Shown here one piece after another: positions 1 to 8,101 of a stretch of 14,224 nt of DNA; position 1 is the first letter of the stretch; each line of letters starts with the position of its first letter. A program made the translations under genes and the position numbers. Below the pieces are notes generated by a model. That model was not told the DNA's origin, made no database searches, and worked only from the letters and a program-made list of their open reading frames with translations. This DNA is from an uncultured Collinsella sp. (GTDB taxonomy: Bacteria; Actinomycetota; Coriobacteriia; Coriobacteriales; Coriobacteriaceae): contig CALHWR010000167.1 of the NCBI GenBank assembly GCA_938036665.1, forward strand, positions 1 to 14,224. The letters are read 5' to 3'.

Positions 1-14
1 GCAGCGTCGGCCCG

Positions 15-40
15 TTACGCGGTTTGGTAAAACCGCGTAA
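15..40 (-). terminator. Hairpin immediately after hspR
   Basis: A perfect inverted repeat with 11-bp arms (15-25 and 30-40, TTACGCGGTTT / AAACCGCGTAA) and a 4-base loop begins at the base after the hspR stop codon. Read on the minus strand it is not followed by a T run inside the window, so it is not a textbook intrinsic terminator. It may protect the 3' end of the operon transcript or act with another factor. Confidence 0.45.
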
Positions 41-457
41 CTACAAATCCCCGCCGGCACCCAGTAGTTTGCGCATGACTTGCTCGGGGTTGACCGAGCC
101 ATCGCGCGGAGCCAGGGCGGTGATCTTCTTCTGCATCTTGTACTCGTGCAGCTCGTCCTCGAGCTGGCGCACGCGGGCACGGAGTTTTTCGTTCTCGCGC
201 TCGCGCTCCTCGGCGCGCTCCTTCATATCGAGGATGCGCACCACGCCGGCAAGGTTGATGCCCTCGTCGGTCAGCTGGTTGATGAGCTCCAGGCGCTCGA
301 TATCGGCACGCGAATACAGACGCGTGTTGCCGCCCGAGCGCTGGGGGTTCACCAGGCCCTTGGACTCGTAGACGCGCAGAGTCTGCGGATGCATGCCGGT
401 CAGCTCAGCCGCCACGCTGATCATGTACAGCGGTTTGTTCCTATTGTCCTCGGCCAT
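41..457 (-). CDS. hspR: HspR, MerR-family heat-shock repressor
   Basis: 138-residue MerR-type regulator. The N-terminal winged helix-turn-helix spans about residues 11-75 (helices around SVAAELTGMHPQTLRVYE, then the wing NTRLYSRADIERL). A charged coiled coil follows at about 78-113, rich in Glu and Arg, then a short tail. Length and layout fit HspR of actinobacteria, which represses the dnaK operon and uses DnaK as co-repressor; that mechanism is known for the family (Streptomyces) and not shown here. It is the last gene of dnaK-grpE-dnaJ-hspR, 72 bases after dnaJ, which implies autoregulation. The ATG is preceded by a purine-rich AAGGGG about 9 bases upstream. The alternative, another MerR regulator, is unlikely given the operon. 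Confidence 0.93.
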   Translation of the reverse strand: MAEDNRNKPLYMISVAAELTGMHPQTLRVYESKGLVNPQRSGGNTRLYSRADIERLELINQLTDEGINLAGVVRILDMKERAEERERENEKLRARVRQLEDELHEYKMQKKITALAPRDGSVNPEQVMRKLLGAGGDL

Positions 458-529
458 GCTACCTGACCCCTTTCCGTCTCGTTATCGTCCATCATAAGCC
501 CGCGGGCGCGGGCGTGCACCGCAACCGCC

Positions 530-1489
530 CTAGTACGTCGCCTTGTAACGATTGACCTTCTCGCGGTAGTCGCGCGTGTCGGCCTCGCGCAGCTTGGTCA
601 TGGCATCGCGCTCGTCGTCGGACAGGTTCGTGGGAACCTGCACCTTGATCTCGACAAGCAATGCACCGGTGTGCCCGCGGTGCTTAACATCGGGCGCGCC
701 CATTTCCTTAAAGCGGAATTTCTTGCCCGTCTGGGTACCTGCGGGCACCTTCAGACGAACCGTCGCACCGCCGGGCGTCGGCACGTCCACCGTGCAGCCG
801 AGCGCCGCCTCGTAGACCGAGACCGGTACCTCCATGGTCACGTCGGCACCTTTACGCTTAAACAGCGGATGCTCCTCCACGTGCGTGGTCACGACCAGGT
901 CGCCGCGCTCGCCGCCGGCAACGCCATACTCGCCGCGACGCTTGTAGCGCAGCTTGCCGCCGTCGACCGCGCCCGCGGGCACCGAGACCGTAATGGTCTG
1001 CTGCTCGCCCGTCGAGGGAATACGGTAAGTAACCTTGTGCGTCACGCCGCGGAATGCGTCCTCTGCCGAAACATCGACGGTCAGCGACAGGTCGCCGCCC
1101 TTGCGAGCACGGCTGCGGCCCGCGCCGGCATTACCCGCAGCCCCGGCAAAGCCCGAGCCCCAATCGCTGCCCCAGGCGCCGTTGCCGCTAAAGATGCTGC
1201 CGAAGATATCGCCCCAGCCGCTGGCGCCCGCGCCGGCACCGTAGCCGCCGCCATACGCGCCGCCCGCGCCCGGCATGCCGCCAAACATGAGCATCTGGTC
1301 GTACTCTTTGCGCTTCTTCTCGTCCGAAAGCGTTTCGTAGGCCTCGCTGATCTCCTTGAACTTGGCCTCGTCGCCGCCGGCATCGGGGTGATATTTTTGC
1401 GCGAGCTTACGAAACGCGCTCTTGATCTCTTTGTCGGAGGCGCTCTTGGATACGCCCAGGATGTCATAGAAGGTTTTGCCTGCAGCCAT
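530..1489 (-). CDS. dnaJ: J-domain co-chaperone without zinc finger (type II DnaJ/CbpA-like)
   Basis: 319-residue Hsp40 that stimulates DnaK ATPase and delivers clients. The J domain is at about residues 5-70 with the HPD motif at 34-36. A Gly/Phe/Ala-rich linker follows at about 75-140, with repeated GG, GY, GW and GF. The C-terminal substrate-binding beta domains cover about 145-300. None of the four CxxCxGxG zinc motifs of classical DnaJ is present, so it belongs to the shorter type II class, although it sits in the dnaK operon. The start was placed at the ATG at 1489 because GGAGAGGAG lies 6 bases upstream. An in-frame extension to 1546 has no family similarity and no ribosome site. It lies between grpE (after a hairpin) and hspR. 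Confidence 0.92.
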   Translation of the reverse strand: MAAGKTFYDILGVSKSASDKEIKSAFRKLAQKYHPDAGGDEAKFKEISEAYETLSDEKKRKEYDQMLMFGGMPGAGGAYGGGYGAGAGASGWGDIFGSIFSGNGAWGSDWGSGFAGAAGNAGAGRSRARKGGDLSLTVDVSAEDAFRGVTHKVTYRIPSTGEQQTITVSVPAGAVDGGKLRYKRRGEYGVAGGERGDLVVTTHVEEHPLFKRKGADVTMEVPVSVYEAALGCTVDVPTPGGATVRLKVPAGTQTGKKFRFKEMGAPDVKHRGHTGALLVEIKVQVPTNLSDDERDAMTKLREADTRDYREKVNRYKATY

Positions 1490-1562
1490 CGTAGCTCCTC
1501 TCCTGTTACGTCCGCCGTCCATGCAGACGACGGCCCATGCTTTCATATGGCACTAGGCCAGA

Positions 1563-1592
1563 AAGGGCCCCGGGTGTTGCCCCGGGGCCCTT
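1563..1592 (-). terminator. Intercistronic hairpin between grpE and dnaJ
   Basis: A perfect 12-bp stem (1563-1574 with 1581-1592, AAGGGCCCCGGG) and 6-base loop lie 5 bases after the grpE stop. On the minus strand the stem is followed by TTTCTGG, a weak U tract. It could be a leaky terminator or a transcript-stabilising structure that sets dnaK-grpE expression above dnaJ-hspR. The structure is seen; its effect is inferred. Confidence 0.6.
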
Positions 1593-1597
1593 CTCAA

Positions 1598-2440
1598 TTA
1601 CTCCTCGGTGCTCTCGGCCGTATCGGCCGTAGCATCCTCGGGCGCCGCTTCGGGCTCCGGTGCGGGGCGCTTCTCGCCACCGTAGGTCACCGTCACCATC
1701 GCGGAACGCAGGATGCGATCCGCCATGCGGTAGCCCTTCTGGTACACATCATTGACGGTCTCGTCGTACTGCGATGCGTCCTCGACGCGACCCACAGCCT
1801 GGTGCTCGAGCGGATCGAACGCCTCGCCCTTGGGGTCGATAGGCTCAACGCCCTCGTGCGCAAACACATCGAGCAGCTTGGCATGTACCGCGTCAACGCC
1901 ATCGACGAACTGCTTAAAGTCGTCGGAAAGCTCTTGGCTGCGGGCATGGTCGATCGCGCGCTCGATATCGTCAATCACCGGCAACAGCGCGGTGACAAGC
2001 TTCTCGGTCGCGCGCTCGCGCTCGGCGATGCGCTCGTTGGCGGTGCGGCGACGGAAGTTCTCCCAGTCGGCCTGCAGGCGGGCGGTGCGCTCGGTAGCGT
2101 CCTTTGCCTTGTCCTCGGCGGCCTTCTGAGCCTCTGCCGCAGCATCGAGCTCATTGCGCACGTCGGCAAGCTCCTTTTGGGCCTGCTCGAACTTGAGCTT
2201 AAAGTCGTTGTCGGCGGCTTCCTCACCGGCGCGGATAGCGGCTTCCACCATCTCGTCCTCGGTCATCGTCGCCTCCTTGTTGGAATCCTCTACCTGGTTC
2301 TCGGCAGCCTCGGCGGCCGGGGCCTCGTTGGCCTCGGTATCGTCGACGGCCTCTACGGGAATCTTCACGTCCTTCTCCTCAGAGTCAACGGGGGCGGCAC
2401 CAGCGGCGGCCGCCTCCGTGCGAGCTTTACGGGCGGACAT
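1598..2440 (-). CDS. grpE: GrpE, nucleotide exchange factor of DnaK
   Basis: 280-residue GrpE, which speeds ADP release from DnaK. Residues about 1-75 are acidic and low in complexity. A long coiled coil follows at about 75-135, then the helical-bundle and beta-wing head at about 140-255 with the GrpE signature (GEAFDPLEHQAVG), and an acidic tail (ends ESTEE). GrpE proteins are commonly near 200 residues; this one is long at both ends. The ATG at 2440 begins two bases after the dnaK stop, which suggests translational coupling, with GAGG about 10 bases upstream. An alternative ATG at 2266 (residue 59) has a far better ribosome site and would give a 222-residue protein of more usual size. Either or both starts may be used. 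Confidence 0.95.
   Translation of the reverse strand: MSARKARTEAAAAGAAPVDSEEKDVKIPVEAVDDTEANEAPAAEAAENQVEDSNKEATMTEDEMVEAAIRAGEEAADNDFKLKFEQAQKELADVRNELDAAAEAQKAAEDKAKDATERTARLQADWENFRRRTANERIAERERATEKLVTALLPVIDDIERAIDHARSQELSDDFKQFVDGVDAVHAKLLDVFAHEGVEPIDPKGEAFDPLEHQAVGRVEDASQYDETVNDVYQKGYRMADRILRSAMVTVTYGGEKRPAPEPEAAPEDATADTAESTEE
2264..2278 (-). promoter_or_regulatory. Strong internal ribosome binding site and start in grpE
   Basis: On the minus strand AAGGAGG (2278-2272) stands 5 bases before an in-frame ATG (2266-2264), an ideal Shine-Dalgarno arrangement inside grpE. The N-terminal 58 residues upstream are low in complexity and not needed for the GrpE fold, so this is either the true start or the start of a second, shorter isoform. 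Confidence 0.55.
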
Positions 2441-2442
2441 GA

Positions 2443-4335
<1,893 letters not shown>

Positions 4336-4478
4336 TAGAAATTCCCTCTCTCTTGTGCGTTCGCGCCGCCTCGGCGGTCTGTCACGCGGCGCTTCGGCTT
4401 GTCTTTCAGGATGTAGTGTATCCCCTTATGGGCCGGAATATACAAAATCTAAGTCAATTCATATAAGATTTCTTATTG

Positions 4479-4498
4479 TTGAGAGTTTAGGTTCTCAA
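4479..4498 (-). promoter_or_regulatory. Candidate HspR operator (HAIR-like)
   Basis: TTGAGA (4479-4484) and TCTCAA (4493-4498) form an inverted repeat with 8 bases between, about 145 bases upstream of the dnaK start. The known HspR inverted repeat is CTTGAGT-N7-ACTCAAG, so half-site and orientation match but the spacing is one base longer and the arms are one mismatch off. A further TTGAG...CTCA pair lies close by at 4520-4530. No CIRCE element is visible, which agrees with HspR control. Confidence 0.45.
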
Positions 4499-4628
4499 AT
4501 ACGCAGGTAGATGCGCTGATTGAGTTCTCAGCAAATCTATCGAGATCTATGTAGAGTTGGCTGAGGTTTGGACCCGGGGGTGCCTGGGGGTGCCTTATGG
4601 AAAGCTCGTCCCGGTTTGAGCGTGGATT

Positions 4629-4676
4629 CCGGGTCACAGTTTCCACCAGCGGGCCCAACCGGAAACTGCGACCCGG
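4629..4676. repeat. Large imperfect palindrome (REP-like or terminator)
   Basis: 16-base arms (4629-4644, CCGGGTCACAGTTTCC; 4661-4676) are complementary apart from one position, which can pair as G-U in RNA. They enclose a 16-base loop that itself contains GGGCCC. The right arm is followed by TTTT, so a plus-strand transcript could terminate here. No gene ends just upstream, so a dispersed palindromic repeat is the more likely reading. Confidence 0.55.
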
Positions 4677-4841
4677 TTTTCGGCCAAATAACGGGATGCC
4701 CTTTCCGCAGGCGCGCTCAATAGCTCAATATTTCAAGTCACCTTTAGCTAACATTTGCGCAGCTCAACGGCCCCACCTGCGTGTTTTTTAGTAAACCATG
4801 GCATACTCGGCGAACGGTATGAAGATGCCGGCCAGAGGGTA

Positions 4842-4869
4842 TTGCAAACGGTCGCTCCCGTGGTATGTT
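4842..4869 (+). promoter_or_regulatory. Promoter of the ferredoxin gene
   Basis: A -35 of TTGCAA (4842-4847) and a -10 of TATGTT (4864-4869) are separated by 16 bases, with the extended -10 TG at 4861-4862. This predicts a start near 4876 and a leader of about 55 bases. The match is moderate but well placed. Confidence 0.5.
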
Positions 4870-4930
4870 TTTGCCCGAATCAAACCGGCGCGCATCGCCT
4901 GTAGCGTCGGTCAACAGAGAGGAAACTACC

Positions 4931-5116
4931 ATGGCTCATCCCGTAATTGATGCCGACGAGTGCATCGCTTGTGGCGTTTGCGTCGACTCCTGCCCCGCTG
5001 GCGTTCTGGAGCTCCAGGACGTCGCTACCGTCGCTGACGAGGACTCCTGCGTCGCCTGTGGCGCTTGCCAGGACGCTTGCCCCGCTGGCGCGATCACCGA
5101 GATCGTCGAGGAGTAA
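4931..5116 (+). CDS. 2[4Fe-4S] ferredoxin, clostridial type
   Basis: 61-residue small acidic electron carrier. Two CxxCxxCxxxCP motifs supply the cluster ligands: C11, C14, C17, C21 and C40, C43, C46, C50. The two halves are internal repeats (CIACGVCVDSCP and CVACGACQDACP), as in bacterial 2[4Fe-4S] ferredoxins. It would carry low-potential electrons for anaerobic enzymes such as pyruvate:ferredoxin oxidoreductase or hydrogenase; the partner cannot be told from this window. The start is the ATG at 4931, preceded by AGAGG 8 bases upstream. An in-frame extension to 4865 would begin inside the -10 box and is rejected. It is a single-gene transcript with its own promoter and terminator. Confidence 0.96.
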   Translation: MAHPVIDADECIACGVCVDSCPAGVLELQDVATVADEDSCVACGACQDACPAGAITEIVEE

Positions 5117-5155
5117 CAACTCCCCCACCTGCACACTCAAAAGTACACCGTGCAC

Positions 5156-5195
5156 AAAAGGAGGCCTCCGCATCGCCGCGGAGGCCTCCTTTTTT
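5156..5195. terminator. Bidirectional intrinsic terminator
   Basis: A perfect 16-bp stem (5156-5171 with 5178-5193; core GGAGGCCTCCGC) with a 6-base loop carries a T run on the plus side (5190-5195) and four T's on the minus side. It ends the ferredoxin transcript and, read the other way, the convergent nadABC-niaR transcript. Confidence 0.92.
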
Positions 5196-5259
5196 GTTTG
5201 TGCGGATAACTAATTTGGCACCGCTGCAGATTGCCGCTTAGGGGCGTTTGCAGCGTCGG

Positions 5260-5805
5260 CTACGATAGGTCATCCTCGTAGGGCATCAGGTCTGCCAAGT
5301 AGCCTTTCTCCTTGAGCATAGCCTCGATCTCGTCGAGGGTTTGCTCGTCCTCTGCCGCAATGCGATGGAAGTGATAGCCGCTCGTCACCGTTAGTAGTGG
5401 AAAGCTCTTGCCGCTCTCGATATCGTGCAGGTAGCGCTCAACATCGCGACGATTGCGGATGTCCAAGTCGGCCGTGATCTTACCGTACACGCGGTGATTG
5501 ACGATCACGTTGAGCACGGCGCCGCCGGCGTCGACGATACTCGTAAGCTCATCGCCTGCCTGCTCCACGCTGTGGCGAACCTTGACCAAGCGCGTGGGCA
5601 CGGCGGGGCTGCTGGGGGCCTCCTGCAGCACATAACCACGGTTGGTTGCCACGACATCGTGCCCATCGGCACGCAACAGGGCAATATCCTGAACCACTAC
5701 CTGACGGCTCACGCCAACCTCGCGGGCAAGCGCGCTGCCCGAAACGGGCTCCCTGGCCCCCTCGAGTACGCCCATGATGGCACGGCGACGCTCGCGGGCG
5801 TTCAT
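5260..5805 (-). CDS. niaR: NiaR, niacin-responsive repressor of NAD genes (3H domain)
   Basis: 181-residue regulator with an N-terminal HTH_11 winged helix at about 5-58 (SGSALAREVGVSRQVVVQDI) and a C-terminal 3H ligand domain at about 72-178. The candidate metal ligands H78, E86, H145 and H147 agree in type and roughly in spacing with those of the Thermotoga NiaR structure; H104 is in the NHRVYG motif. The family represses NAD synthesis and niacin uptake when niacin is plentiful. The ATG overlaps the nadC stop by one base (TAATG), so it is translationally coupled and co-transcribed with its probable targets. The operator is probably the palindrome at 9169-9212. Confidence 0.93.
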   Translation of the reverse strand: MNARERRRAIMGVLEGAREPVSGSALAREVGVSRQVVVQDIALLRADGHDVVATNRGYVLQEAPSSPAVPTRLVKVRHSVEQAGDELTSIVDAGGAVLNVIVNHRVYGKITADLDIRNRRDVERYLHDIESGKSFPLLTVTSGYHFHRIAAEDEQTLDEIEAMLKEKGYLADLMPYEDDLS

Positions 5806-6665
5806 TATTTACCGTCCAGCAGACGCAGGTGCTTAAGCGAGAGATCGAGGATCGGGGCGGAGTGTGTCAGCGCGCCCGAGCTAATAAAGTCGACGCCCAG
5901 GTCAGCGAGCGCGCGGATATTGCTGGCATCCACATTGCCCGAGCACTCGGTCTTGGCGCGGCCGGCGATAAGCTCAATCGCGGCAGCCATGTCATCGTGG
6001 GTCATGTTGTCGAACATGATGATGTCGGCACCGGCCTCCACGGCCTCGCGCACCATGTCCAGGTTCTCGCACTCAATCTCGACCGTCGTGGTAAACGATG
6101 CGTGGGCGCGTGCCATCTCGATCGCACGCGTCACGCCACCGGCGGCGTCGATATGGTTGTCCTTGAGCATGACGGCCGTCGACAGGTTGTAGCGGTGGTT
6201 GCTGCCGCCACCGATCTCGACCGCGGCCTTCTCGAAGACGCGCATGCCCGGCGTGGTCTTGCGTGTGTCGACAAGCACGGTGTTGGTACCCTCAAGCGCC
6301 GCAGCCATCTGATGTGTATAGGTAGCGATACCGCTCATACGCTGCAGATAGTTGAGCGCCACGCGCTCGCCCGAAAGCAGCACGCGCGCGTCGCCGCGCA
6401 CTTGGCCCACGTGGTCGCCGGCGTGCACTTCGTCACCGTCGGCAACATCAAACAGCACCGAGCTCTGCGGATCCAGCAGCTCAAAGGTGCGGGCGAACAC
6501 GTCCAGGCCTGCGATGATGCCATCGGCCTTGGCGATAAGCTCCACCGTGGCGGGACGCGCCGTGGGACACACGCTCGCCGTGCTCACGTCCTCAAACGTA
6601 ATGTCCTCGCGCAGGGCCTGCAGGATCAGATCATCGACGACGAGTTTCATAGTAATGGGATTCAT
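5805..6665 (-). CDS. nadC: Nicotinate-nucleotide pyrophosphorylase (carboxylating), quinolinate phosphoribosyltransferase
   Basis: 286 residues; converts quinolinate plus PRPP to nicotinate mononucleotide, CO2 and PPi. Typical motifs: REDITFEDVST near 19-29, ERVALNYLQRMSGIAT (100-115), DTRKTTPG (133-140), GGGSNHR (152-158), LKDNHI (167-172) and the C-terminal ISSGALTHSAPILDLSL. The PRPP/quinolinate-binding Arg, His and Lys residues of these motifs are present. Length is normal. The ATG at 6665 follows the nadB stop by three bases and is preceded by GGAGGAG inside the nadB end; an internal ATG five codons later is possible but less well supported. Third gene of the operon. Confidence 0.97.
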   Translation of the reverse strand: MNPITMKLVVDDLILQALREDITFEDVSTASVCPTARPATVELIAKADGIIAGLDVFARTFELLDPQSSVLFDVADGDEVHAGDHVGQVRGDARVLLSGERVALNYLQRMSGIATYTHQMAAALEGTNTVLVDTRKTTPGMRVFEKAAVEIGGGSNHRYNLSTAVMLKDNHIDAAGGVTRAIEMARAHASFTTTVEIECENLDMVREAVEAGADIIMFDNMTHDDMAAAIELIAGRAKTECSGNVDASNIRALADLGVDFISSGALTHSAPILDLSLKHLRLLDGK

Positions 6666-6668
6666 GGT

Positions 6669-8045
6669 CTACTCCTCCACGGCCTGCGTGCCGGCGGCAC
6701 GGGCCAGATCATCGATTGCAAGGGTATCGGAACTCAGGGCGCGATGGCGTCCATCGAGCGCGGGCTCGCCCGCCCGCTCCACGGCAAGCGACTCGCCGGT
6801 GCGCATACGCCAAGCAGCGCGGCGACCCCAGACTAGGGATTCGAGCAGGCTGTTGGAAGCTAGGCGATTCTTACCGTGAACGCCGTTGCAGGCCGTCTCG
6901 CCGGCGGCGTAGAGCTCGGGCATCGAGGTACGGCCGTCCTTGTCGACCCACACGCCGCCCATAAAGTAGTGCTGCGTGGGCGTGACGGGAATGGGCTCAT
7001 CCAGGATGTCGCGACCGTCCTCCAGGCAGCGCGCGCGGATGTTGGCGAAGTGCCCGGTCACCACGTCGCGCTCGACGGGGGCAAAGCTCAGCCACTCGTG
7101 CTCGGTGCCGTCCTGCTTCATCTGCTCGCGAATAGCGGCGGCGACCACGTCGCGCGGCCGTAGCTCGTCGGTAAAGCGCTCGCCGGCGGCGTTGAGCAGG
7201 ATCGCGCCCTCGCCACGGCAGCTCTCGCTGATCAGGAAGGTGCGGCCCGGCTGCGGCGAGAACAGTCCCGTGGGGTGAATCTGCACGTAGTCCAGGTGCT
7301 CCATCGTAATGCCGTGCTCCTGCGCGATGTAGCAGGCGTCGCCGGTGAGCTGCGGGTAGTTGGTGGAGTGATCGTACACGCCGCCGATGCCGCCCGTCGC
7401 CCACAGCGTATGGCGAGCATGAATCTCAAACGGCTCGCCGGTATGCACACCCTCGGCGGCATTTGCCAGCTCATCGGCGGGGCGGACCGAGTTGTCCTCG
7501 TCCACGGCAACAGCGACGACACCAGTGCACACCGTGGCCCCATCGCGCTCGGCCGTCAGGATGTCGGTCATGGCCACGTGTTCAAGAATCTGCACGTTGT
7601 CCAGCTTGCGGACGGCCTGGAGCAGCTTGGTCGTGATTTCCTTGCCCGTAATGTCGGCATGGAAGGCGATGCGCGGGCGGCTGTGCGCGCCCTCGCGGGT
7701 AAAGTCGAGGCCGCCATCGGCCTTGCGCTCAAAGTCCACGCCCATCGCCAGCAGGTCGTTGATGACCGAGCGGCTCGAGCGGATCATGATGTCTACGCTC
7801 TCGCGACGGTTCTCGTAGTGACCGGCGTGCATGGTGTCCTCAAAGAAGGCATCGTAGTCAGAGCCTTCGGGCAGCACGCAGATGCCGCCCTGCGCGAGCA
7901 TCGAATCGCACTCGTCGACCGCGCCCTTGGAGAGCATGATCACGCGCGTGCTCGTCGGCAGGTTGAGGGCCGCATATAGGCCCGCCACGCCGCAGCCGGC
8001 AATGACGACATCGCACTCCATATCGAGGTATTGCTTGGTTTCCAC
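6669..8045 (-). CDS. nadB: L-aspartate oxidase, short form
   Basis: 458-residue flavoprotein that oxidises L-aspartate to iminoaspartate, the substrate of NadA; fumarate can act as electron acceptor in anaerobes. The FAD-binding GCGVAG is near residues 17-22 and the SK...AQGG motif near 39-53. Active-site equivalents of E. coli NadB are visible: E118 (in FTREGAHS), H257 (QIHPTG), the RPRD arginines near 296-298, H359 (TQHYFMGG) and R394 (KNRLASNSLLE). It ends about 55 residues after the FAD domain, while NadB proteins are often near 530 residues with a C-terminal helical bundle; that bundle appears missing or vestigial. The start is a GTG at 8045, with AGGGAGAGG 6 bases upstream; the open frame continues upstream only as an overlap of nadA. 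Confidence 0.94.
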   Translation of the reverse strand: METKQYLDMECDVVIAGCGVAGLYAALNLPTSTRVIMLSKGAVDECDSMLAQGGICVLPEGSDYDAFFEDTMHAGHYENRRESVDIMIRSSRSVINDLLAMGVDFERKADGGLDFTREGAHSRPRIAFHADITGKEITTKLLQAVRKLDNVQILEHVAMTDILTAERDGATVCTGVVAVAVDEDNSVRPADELANAAEGVHTGEPFEIHARHTLWATGGIGGVYDHSTNYPQLTGDACYIAQEHGITMEHLDYVQIHPTGLFSPQPGRTFLISESCRGEGAILLNAAGERFTDELRPRDVVAAAIREQMKQDGTEHEWLSFAPVERDVVTGHFANIRARCLEDGRDILDEPIPVTPTQHYFMGGVWVDKDGRTSMPELYAAGETACNGVHGKNRLASNSLLESLVWGRRAAWRMRTGESLAVERAGEPALDGRHRALSSDTLAIDDLARAAGTQAVEE

Positions 8046-8068
8046 AGGAATCCTCTCCCTTGTAATGT

Positions 8069-8093
8069 GACATAAGGGACCGCCCCTCATGTC
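8069..8093 (-). repeat. Intercistronic hairpin between nadA and nadB
   Basis: 10-base arms (8069-8078 and 8084-8093; GACATAAGGG / CCCTCATGTC) pair with one G-U in the RNA and enclose a 5-base loop, within the 56-base nadA-nadB gap. No T run follows, so it looks like an RNA-processing or stability element, or a small dispersed repeat, and not a terminator. Confidence 0.4.
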
Positions 8094-8101
8094 GCATCGT
8101 T

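Larger units (their letters stand above)
4336..4930. other. Intergenic region between dnaK and ferredoxin
   Basis: A 595-bp stretch between divergent genes with no convincing coding sequence. The part next to dnaK (about 4435-4500) is AT-rich and should hold the dnaK promoter. TATATT (minus, 4442-4437) and TTGACT (minus, 4457-4452) are visible, but they are only 9 bases apart and cannot form one promoter. A HAIR-like dyad is at 4479-4498. Further right are a 10-base tandem repeat (gggggtgcc units at 4576-4584 and 4586-4594), a large palindrome (4629-4676), an 8-base tandem repeat (GCTCAATA at 4715-4722 and 4723-4730) and the ferredoxin promoter (4842-4869). Confidence 0.7.

Noticed and set aside
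1490..1546. Nineteen-residue N-terminal extension of dnaJ
   Set aside because: The J domain begins right after the ATG at 1489, which has GGAGAGGAG upstream.
4336..4500. CIRCE (HrcA) element upstream of dnaK
   Set aside because: No TTAGCACTC-N9-GAGTGCTAA or close variant is visible; control by HspR fits better.
5222..5255. CGCTGCA...TGCAGCG inverted repeat after niaR as an extra terminator
   Set aside because: Seven-base arms with a 20-base loop and no T run; the bidirectional terminator just beyond is sufficient.
5829..6836. Plus-strand open frame antisense to nadC
   Set aside because: It is a codon-bias shadow of nadC with no ribosome site or family match; similar shadows over nadB (7275-7979) and nadA (8291-8998) were dropped too.
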